From Phenylobacterium haematophilum (GTDB taxonomy: Bacteria; Pseudomonadota; Alphaproteobacteria; Caulobacterales; Caulobacteraceae), in the NCBI RefSeq assembly GCF_014196295.1, contig NZ_JACIDK010000009.1, positions 1 through 64,000 of the forward strand: a stretch of DNA of 64,000 bases, read 5' to 3'. The position numbers and the translations under genes were made by a program. The first letter of the stretch is position 1; every line of letters begins with the position of its first letter. The notes beneath the pieces were generated by a model, which saw only the letters and a list, made by a program, of their open reading frames with translations, did no database searches and was not told where the DNA came from. Of the stretch, positions 58,208 through 64,000 are shown piece after piece.

Positions 58208-59320
58208 ATGGCGGATTTCGATTTCGACGCGGTGGTGGTCGGGGCAGGGGCCGTGGGCCTGGCCTGCGGCTATGCGCTCAGCAAGCGTGGTCTGGTGGTC
58301 GCGGTGCTGGAGGCCGGACCGATCATCGGCGAGGGCGTGTCCGCCCGCAATTCCGAGGTCATCCACGGCGGCCTCTACTATCCGACCGGCTCGCTGAAGG
58401 CGCGGCTCTGCGTGCAGGGGCGCCGCGCGCTCTACGCCTTCCTCGACGCGCACAAAGTCGCCTACGAACGTTGCGGCAAGCTGGTGGTCGCCACCAACGC
58501 CGAGGAGGTCGAGCGTCTCGACGGCATCCTGCAGCAGGCGCAGACCAATGATGTCGAGGGCATGGCGCGGCTGACCAAGGCCCAGGCCCTCGCGCTCGAA
58601 CCGCAGCTGAACTGCGAGGCGGCGCTGATCTCGCCGGAAAGCGGCGTCTTCGACAGCCACGGCTACATGCTGGCCCTGCAAGGCGAGATTGAAGCGGCGG
58701 GCGGCGCTGTGGTCACGTCGACGCCGTTCGAGGGTGCGACCCCGCTGGACGGCGGCGGCTATTCGATCCGGGCGGGCGGCGCCGAGCCGACCACCCTGAC
58801 CGCGCGGCTGCTGGTCACCGCGCCGGGCCTTTCGGCCCAGGCCGTGGCCGGCCAGATCGAGGGATTTCCGAAAGCGAGCATCCCGCCGCTGCACTATGGC
58901 AAGGGCGTTTACTTCCGGCTCAGCGGCAAGGCGCCGTTCGCGCGGCTGATCTATCCGCCGCCGATCCCCGGCGCGCTCGGCACCCACTATCGCCGCGATC
59001 TTGGCGGCCAGGCGGTGTTCGGCCCCGACCTGCACTATGTGGATGAGCTGGACTACAGCGTCGATCCGGCGCTGGGCGACGAGTTCTACGCCTATATCCG
59101 CAAGTTCTGGCCAAGCCTGCCGGACGGCGCCTTGGCTCCCGACTACGCCGGCATTCGGCCCAAGCTGCATGGCCCGGGCGAGCGGCAGCCCGACTTCCGC
59201 ATCGACGGGCCGGAGGCGCACGGCCTGGCCGGGCTCGTCACCCTGTTCGGCATCGAGAGCCCGGGCCTGACCTCCTCGCTGGCGATCGGCGAAGAGGTCG
59301 CCGGGCGGCTGGGTCTCTAG
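58208..59320 (+). CDS. FAD-dependent oxidoreductase, L-2-hydroxyglutarate dehydrogenase-like
   Basis: The 370-residue protein has the FAD Rossmann motif [17 protein letters not shown] (about 8-24) and the DAO/LhgO-type segment [21 protein letters not shown]. It ends [18 protein letters not shown], typical of this family. LhgO relatives oxidise L-2-hydroxyglutarate to 2-oxoglutarate with electrons to the quinone pool. ATG 58208 begins the Rossmann fold; an upstream GTG-like start is less likely. Convergent, overlapping stop with the sugar dehydrogenase gene. Confidence 0.9.
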   Translation: MADFDFDAVVVGAGAVGLACGYALSKRGLVVAVLEAGPIIGEGVSARNSEVIHGGLYYPTGSLKARLCVQGRRALYAFLDAHKVAYERCGKLVVATNAEEVERLDGILQQAQTNDVEGMARLTKAQALALEPQLNCEAALISPESGVFDSHGYMLALQGEIEAAGGAVVTSTPFEGATPLDGGGYSIRAGGAEPTTLTARLLVTAPGLSAQAVAGQIEGFPKASIPPLHYGKGVYFRLSGKAPFARLIYPPPIPGALGTHYRRDLGGQAVFGPDLHYVDELDYSVDPALGDEFYAYIRKFWPSLPDGALAPDYAGIRPKLHGPGERQPDFRIDGPEAHGLAGLVTLFGIESPGLTSSLAIGEEVAGRLGL

Positions 59321-60540
59321 CCCTTCGGGGTGACCTTTAGGACCCGACCGTTCTTGCTGTCGGTCGCCAGGTAGAGCGCGCCGTCCGGGCCGACGATGAC
59401 GTCGCGGATGCGCTCGTTGAGGTCGGTCAGCAGGCGCTCCTCGCCGACCACCTTGCCGTCCTGCATGACCAGCCGCACCACAGCCTTGCTGGCCAAGCCG
59501 CCGATCAGGATGTTTCCCTTCCAGGCCGGGAACAGGTCGGCCTCATAGAAGGCCATGCCGGCCGGCGCGATCACCGGGTCCCAGTAGTAGACCGGCTGCT
59601 CCATGCCTTCCTTGGCGGTGAGGCCGGCGCCGATCGGCTTGCCGGAATACTCCATGCCGTAGGTGATGGTCGGCCAGCCGTAATCCTTGCCGGCCTGCGG
59701 CTGATTCAGCTCGTCGCCGCCGCGCGCGCCATGCTCGACTTCCCACAGCTTGCCCGTCTTCGGGTCGATCGCCGCCGACAGGATGTTGCGGTGGCCGTAG
59801 GACCAGATTTCCGGCTTCACGCCGGCCTTGCCGACGAAGGGATTGTCCTTCGGGATCGAGCCGTCGGAGTTGATGCGGACCACCTTGCCCAGCGTGCCGT
59901 CCAGGCGCTGGGCCTGGGCGCGGCCCTCCAGGATCGAGCGCTCGCCGGTGGTGACGAACAGAGTGCCGTCCGGCGCGAACACCAGCCGGCCGCCATAGTG
60001 CTTGGTCGAGTTCAGCGACGGGGTCTGACGGAAGATGACCTGCACATTCTCGACGCGGTCGCCGGTCAGCTTGCCGCGCGCCACGGCGGTGTGGTTGGTG
60101 CCATTTTCGGCCGGTTCGGCATAGGCCCAGTAGATCAGGCCGTTCTCCGAGAACTTCGGATCGACCGCCAGGCCCAGCAGCCCGCCCTGATCGGCGCCCA
60201 CGACGGCCGGCAGGCCCTGCACCGGTCCCGACAGCTTGCCGTCGGTCCCCAGGATGCGCAGCTGGCCAAGGTGCTTTTCGCTGATCAGCAGCCGCCCGTC
60301 GGGCAGGAAGGCCAGCCCCCAGGGCATATTCAGCCCCTCGGCCACGGTGGTCACTTGCACTGCGACATTCGACTTCACCTCCGGCGCGCGGGTCTGGCCG
60401 GCGAAGGCCGGCCTCTGGTCCGGCGCGTTGGCGGGCTTGGAGGCGACGGGCGCGCCGGGGTTGGACCGCGCTTGGCCCTCGGTTCCACCGCAGGCGGCGA
60501 CCAGACCGGCGATGGCGGTGGTGAGCAGAAGACGGCGCAT
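59317..60540 (-). CDS. PQQ-dependent aldose sugar dehydrogenase-type lipoprotein
   Basis: The 407-residue protein has a lipoprotein signal (LVAACGG, Cys about 17). A six-bladed beta-propeller of the YliI/soluble glucose dehydrogenase type follows, with [54 protein letters not shown] and [11 protein letters not shown]. It oxidises aldoses in the periplasm with PQQ. No PQQ synthesis genes are in the window, so the cofactor may be taken up. Confidence 0.92.
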   Translation of the reverse strand: MRRLLLTTAIAGLVAACGGTEGQARSNPGAPVASKPANAPDQRPAFAGQTRAPEVKSNVAVQVTTVAEGLNMPWGLAFLPDGRLLISEKHLGQLRILGTDGKLSGPVQGLPAVVGADQGGLLGLAVDPKFSENGLIYWAYAEPAENGTNHTAVARGKLTGDRVENVQVIFRQTPSLNSTKHYGGRLVFAPDGTLFVTTGERSILEGRAQAQRLDGTLGKVVRINSDGSIPKDNPFVGKAGVKPEIWSYGHRNILSAAIDPKTGKLWEVEHGARGGDELNQPQAGKDYGWPTITYGMEYSGKPIGAGLTAKEGMEQPVYYWDPVIAPAGMAFYEADLFPAWKGNILIGGLASKAVVRLVMQDGKVVGEERLLTDLNERIRDVIVGPDGALYLATDSKNGRVLKVTPKG

Positions 60541-60555
60541 GAGGAACTCCTGGGG

Positions 60556-62247
60556 TTATGGGCGTCCGGCGACGGCGGCGAGAGCATCGGCCGGCGCGGC
60601 CCCCTCGAGGTGAATCAACGACCAGACTGCAAAGAACAGCAGAGGCCAGCGTCCGGTTGCCTGCGCCTTATAGGCCGCCCCGGCGTCCGGACCCAGAACG
60701 CGGCGCACGGCTTCGACCGCGCCGATCCGGGCGGCGATCTCGTCGGCGCGGGGTGCGATCCAGGCGTCGACCGGCACGGTGAAGCCCTTCTTGCGGCCCC
60801 ACGGATCGGCGGCCGGGCAGGCTTGCTCCAGCCATTTGCGCAGCAGCCATTTGCCGTAGCGGCCGCGCACCTTCATGCGGTCGGGCAGAGGGAACGCGAA
60901 CTGCGCGACCTGCGGGTCCAGGAACGGCGTGCGCCCTTCCAGTCCGTGCGCCATCAGGCAGCGGTCGAGCTTCAACAGCAGATCGTTGGGCAGCCAGGTG
61001 GCGATGTCGGCCCACTGAGCCCGCTGCAGTCCCGTCAGCCCCTTGGGCGCCTGCGCCGCCGCGCGCCAGCGTTCGACCACGGCCTTGTCGTCGTGGCGCG
61101 GCTCGGCCGGGCGCCCGCCCATCCAGCCGGGCCGCAGGGCGCGGCGATAGCGGCCATAGCCGCCGAACAGCTCATCGCCCCCTTCGCCCGTCAGCACCAC
61201 GGTCAGCGTGCCTTTGGCGGCCTCGGCCAGCTTGTAGGTCGGCAGCGTGGCGTAGTCGGCGGTGGGATCGTCCATCGCCCAGGCGACCTGCGGCAGGATC
61301 CGCCAGAAGTCCTCTTCGCCGAAGCTGGTTTCGCGCCAGTCGAGCTTGAGCGCCGAGGCCACCCGTTCGGCCTGGCCCCGCTCGTCCCGGGCGCCGGGCG
61401 CGTCGAACCCGCAGGTGAAGGCCGTGACCGGCCGCGCGTTCAGCCGCGCCATCAGGGTGGCGATGGTCGCAGAGTCGATCCCGCCGGACAGGAATAGGCC
61501 ATAGGGCACGTCTGAGCGCTGGTGGACTCGGACGCTATCCTCCAGCACCGCGCCCAACTGGGCGATCAGGGCCGCCTCGTCGCCGCCGCGCGCCGGCGGT
61601 CGGGCGGCGATCGCCGGGCGGACCTGGCGCGGAACAATCCTACCGTCCACGACCTCGACGACCTCGCCCGGCGCGAGCCGGCGCAGGCCCTTGAAGATCG
61701 TCTCCTCCGCCAGGGTGTAGTTGAAGGCCAGCAGCTCGCGGACCCGGTCCTCCGAGAGCTCCACGCCGATCAGGCCGGCCGCAAGGAACGCCCGCGGTTC
61801 GGATGCGAAGGCCACCAGGCCCTCGTGTTCCAGAAGGTAGAGCGGCTTGATGCCGAACGGGTCGCGCACCAGCCACGTCCGGCCGTCCGCGCCGACCAGG
61901 CAGAAGGCGTACATGCCGCGCAGGCGATTGAACGCCGCCGCGCCCTCCTGGGCGTAGATGTGCAGCAGCGGCTCGAAGTCCGAGCCGGTGCCCATCTGGC
62001 CCTCAAGTCCGAACTCCTGGGCCAGCTCGACGTAGTTGTAGATCTCGCCGTTGCCGATGACCGTCGATCCGGCGCCGTGCAGCGGCTGCCATCCGCCCTC
62101 CAGATCGATGATCGACAGCCGGGCATGAGCCAGTGAACGGCCGTCCGCCTCCTCGACGAACACTCCGTTGGGGCCGCGATGGGTCAGGGCTTCGATCATC
62201 GGCCGGGCCGAGCCGCCCGCTCCGAGGATACCGGCGATGCCGCACAT
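60556..62247 (-). CDS. asnB: Glutamine-hydrolysing asparagine synthetase
   Basis: The 563-residue enzyme begins with catalytic C2 (MCGIAGILG), an N-terminal glutaminase domain (NGEIYNYVEL, TGSDFEPLLHIYA), then the synthetase domain with the PP-loop FLSGGIDSATIATLM. The C-terminal part keeps GEGGDELFGGYGRY and GRTPFLDPQVAQFA. It transfers glutamine nitrogen to aspartate or a related carboxylate. Its start overlaps the glycosyltransferase stop by one base, so it may act in a surface polysaccharide or secondary pathway rather than general asparagine supply. Confidence 0.93.
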   Translation of the reverse strand: MCGIAGILGAGGSARPMIEALTHRGPNGVFVEEADGRSLAHARLSIIDLEGGWQPLHGAGSTVIGNGEIYNYVELAQEFGLEGQMGTGSDFEPLLHIYAQEGAAAFNRLRGMYAFCLVGADGRTWLVRDPFGIKPLYLLEHEGLVAFASEPRAFLAAGLIGVELSEDRVRELLAFNYTLAEETIFKGLRRLAPGEVVEVVDGRIVPRQVRPAIAARPPARGGDEAALIAQLGAVLEDSVRVHQRSDVPYGLFLSGGIDSATIATLMARLNARPVTAFTCGFDAPGARDERGQAERVASALKLDWRETSFGEEDFWRILPQVAWAMDDPTADYATLPTYKLAEAAKGTLTVVLTGEGGDELFGGYGRYRRALRPGWMGGRPAEPRHDDKAVVERWRAAAQAPKGLTGLQRAQWADIATWLPNDLLLKLDRCLMAHGLEGRTPFLDPQVAQFAFPLPDRMKVRGRYGKWLLRKWLEQACPAADPWGRKKGFTVPVDAWIAPRADEIAARIGAVEAVRRVLGPDAGAAYKAQATGRWPLLFFAVWSLIHLEGAAPADALAAVAGRP

Positions 62248-63275
62248 CACCCGGCCCCGTAGTCGGCGAACAAGCGCCGCCACTGGGCGACCACCGCCGC
62301 AGGCGAGAACTCAGCCTCTACCCGCTCCGACCCGTGCTGCACCATGCGGATGCACAGCATGGGGTCGGCGATCATCCGGTTGACCGCCTCGGCCAGCGCG
62401 ACGGCGTCGTCGATCGGGACCAGCAGGCCGTCCTCTTCGTTGCGGATCAGCGCCGACGGGCCCCGGCTGGCGGCGGCGACCACCGGCAGGCCGTGCGCCC
62501 AGGACTGGATCACCACATTGCCCAGCGGCTCGTAGCGCGAGGGGAAGACGCAGATGTCGGCGGCCCGGTAGAGCGCCGACGGATCGTTGCGCCAGCCCAG
62601 GAACCGCACGCGGGGCCCGACGCCGAGCGCCTCGGCCATCGCCTTCAGCTTAGTCTCCAATGCTCCCGCGCCGGCGATCCACAGGTAGGCCTCGGGAATC
62701 TTGACCAGGGCCTCAAGGGCCACATCGTGGGCCTTCGCGTCGTGCAACCGACCCATGGCCAGCAGCAATGGGACATCTTCCGGGGTGTTCAGCGCGGCGC
62801 GATCGGCCGGCGCCTTGTCGGGCGGGGCCAGCGCGAAGTTGGGGATGTAGCGGACCTTGCCGGCCGGCCAGCCCTGGCTCACCACCCAGTCGGCGATGTC
62901 CTCGGTGTTGGCTACCAGTTCTTCGAAGCCCTTGTAGTACTTCAGGCTGTAGTAGCCGCCGAGCCGGCCGATCCGCGCCCACGGCCCGGCCGGCGTATGA
63001 CGCGCCGCCCGATTCATCCAGGCCAGGGCCAGCTTCACGTCGTTGCGGCCGGCGAACGCCTTGATCTTCGGTTTGGTCAGCAGGTCGATGGGACCGCCGA
63101 AACGGAAGACACCCGTCGGCACGTCCAGCCGCCGCAGCGCCGATTCGCGATTCGGATTGGCGCGGATGGCGGCGGCCTGCTTGATCCCGTCGTCGGCCAG
63201 GGCCGCGATCAGATCGAGGAAATAGGTCTCCGCGCCGCCTTCGCCGGCCGTTCCCAAAAGATGCAGGACGCTCAT
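62247..63275 (-). CDS. Glycosyltransferase family 4 protein
   Basis: The 342-residue GT-B enzyme has VLHLLGTAGEGGAETYFLDL at the N-terminus and the C-terminal donor site VFPSRYEPLGNVVIQSWAHG with PVVAAASRGPSALI. This is the E-x7-E arrangement of retaining GT4 enzymes. It is translationally coupled to the asparagine synthetase gene and probably adds sugars to an envelope polysaccharide. Confidence 0.92.
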   Translation of the reverse strand: MSVLHLLGTAGEGGAETYFLDLIAALADDGIKQAAAIRANPNRESALRRLDVPTGVFRFGGPIDLLTKPKIKAFAGRNDVKLALAWMNRAARHTPAGPWARIGRLGGYYSLKYYKGFEELVANTEDIADWVVSQGWPAGKVRYIPNFALAPPDKAPADRAALNTPEDVPLLLAMGRLHDAKAHDVALEALVKIPEAYLWIAGAGALETKLKAMAEALGVGPRVRFLGWRNDPSALYRAADICVFPSRYEPLGNVVIQSWAHGLPVVAAASRGPSALIRNEEDGLLVPIDDAVALAEAVNRMIADPMLCIRMVQHGSERVEAEFSPAAVVAQWRRLFADYGAG

Positions 63276-63347
63276 GCCGGGGCGACCCTAGTGTGGGCCG
63301 CGGCAAAACGGAATCCGCTTTTGGGCGACAGGTCGCATCCTACCCGC

Positions 63348-63376
63348 TTGAAGATGCGAAAAACCCAATCTATAAC
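63348..63376 (+). promoter_or_regulatory. Promoter of tRNA-Met
   Basis: TTGAAG (63348-63353) and TATAAC (63371-63376) are 17 bp apart and end 24 bp before the tRNA. This is a well-formed housekeeping promoter. Confidence 0.8.
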
Positions 63377-63400
63377 CCGCGCCTCGCCGAATGGCCCGGC

Positions 63401-63477
63401 GGCTGGGTAGCTCAGATGGTTAGAGCGGTGGATTCATAACCCACAGGTCGGCGGTTCGATCCCGCCCCCCGCCACCA
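63401..63477 (+). tRNA. tRNA-Met(CAT), elongator type
   Basis: The 77-nt cloverleaf has a D arm TAGCTCAGATGGTTAGAGC, an anticodon loop TTCATAA, a variable loop AGGTC, a T arm GGCGGTTCGATCCCGCC, and an encoded CCA. The acceptor strands GGCTGGG and CCCCGCC pair except for a T-C mismatch at position 4:69. The A-C mismatch at 31:39 is usual in alphaproteobacterial elongator tRNA-Met. Confidence 0.95.
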
Positions 63478-63539
63478 CTTCAAAACGCTCCGGTCAGACG
63501 CCGGAATGTTCTAAATTCATCGGTGTTCGAACGGCCGCG

Positions 63540-64000
63540 TCAGCCGGCTGCCGCTGCCGTTTCGGCTGCGATCGTGCGGATGGCGCGCTCGAACGCGGCG
63601 GCCGGTTGCCCGCCCGAGATCAGGTAACGGTCGTTCACGATCACCGCCGGGACCGAGCTGATGCCCGCCTGATACCAGCGGCGCTCGGCGGCGCGGACCT
63701 CTTCGGCGTAGCGGCCGCTCTCGAGCACATCGCGCGCCCCGGCGGGGTCCAGGCCGGCGGCCTGGGCGGCGGCGACCAGCACCTCGTGGTCGGACGGGCT
63801 CTGGTTATTCGTGAAGTAGGCCGTAAACAACGCCCGCTTCAGCGCATGCTGGCCGCCGATGATCCCGGCCCAGTGCAGCAGCCGGTGTGCGTCGAAGGTG
63901 TTGTAGATTCGGCTCTGCTCGTTGGTCTTCATCGTGAACCCGACCTCGGCCGCGCGGGCGTGGATCGCCGCCCGGTTGGAGGCCGACTGCTCGGGCGTTG
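63540..64000 (-). CDS. DsbA family (FrnE-like) oxidoreductase, cut by the window end
   Basis: The visible C-terminal part of about 150 residues reads through in frame to the edge; upstream of an internal Met (63932) the translation continues TPEQSASNRAAIHARAAEVG, so the gene begins beyond 64000. The helical insertion FDAHRLLHWA (about 30 residues into it) and SSVPAVIVNDRYLISGGQPA, with the cis-Pro, are typical of FrnE/DsbA-like thioredoxin-fold proteins. The redox CxxC lies outside the window. Role: thiol-disulfide exchange or related isomerase. Confidence 0.88.
   Translation of the reverse strand, partial: TPEQSASNRAAIHARAAEVGFTMKTNEQSRIYNTFDAHRLLHWAGIIGGQHALKRALFTAYFTNNQSPSDHEVLVAAAQAAGLDPAGARDVLESGRYAEEVRAAERRWYQAGISSVPAVIVNDRYLISGGQPAAAFERAIRTIAAETAAAAG

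Overview
The window is a GC-rich alphaproteobacterial chromosome segment. Gene content (TonB-dependent receptor set, PepSY reductase module, CHASE4-type hybrid kinase, TPR-methyltransferase with an NPYPRW motif) and codon use suggest Caulobacteraceae such as Phenylobacterium or Caulobacter. That assignment is an inference from style, not a sequence match.

Positions 1 to about 22,000 form a metal/metalloid resistance island. From left to right it holds an AraC regulator with a Zn/Cd/Pb P1B-ATPase (minus strand); a cytochrome c-FTR1 iron permease (plus); and a Cus-type Cu/Ag efflux operon on the minus strand (four small exported Met/Cys-rich proteins, then CusC, a CusB-CusF fusion, CusA and CusF). 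Next comes an arsenic cluster: arsR, thioredoxin-type arsC, ACR3 and glutaredoxin-type arsC on the minus strand, with arsH and an unusual ATP-grasp protein divergent. Last is an overlapping operon of an HMA-fused CDF transporter, a TPR-methyltransferase and a MAPEG protein. The ATPase and the CDF transporter, 15 kb apart, carry near-identical MerR-type promoters (19-bp spacer with a dyad), so one regulator outside the window probably controls both. The island ends at a degenerate tRNA-Leu(CAA) 3' part (21927-21997), which looks like an attachment scar.

Positions 22,000 to 31,000 concern iron and copper: a siderophore receptor with its DUF3649/PepSY/DUF3325 inner-membrane module, a methyltransferase, and a complete cueR-copA/copZ copper circuit with two back-to-back CueR-type promoters.

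The rest is mostly housekeeping: patatin lipoprotein, DMT exporter, neutral zinc metallopeptidase, racemase, TPP-riboswitch-controlled thiC, a Qnr-like pentapeptide protein, hybrid histidine kinase, acyl-CoA synthetase, uvrC, pgsA, GST, pirin, an Lrp regulator divergent from a 1147-residue indolepyruvate ferredoxin oxidoreductase, serine hydrolase, FAD oxidoreductase, soluble sugar dehydrogenase, asparagine synthetase with a glycosyltransferase, tRNA-Met, and a DsbA-family gene cut by the window end. Two decayed genes lie at 37-39 kb: a D-cysteine desulfhydrase broken by one amber codon and the tail of an amine oxidase. No CRISPR array, insertion sequence, rRNA or integrase gene was seen.
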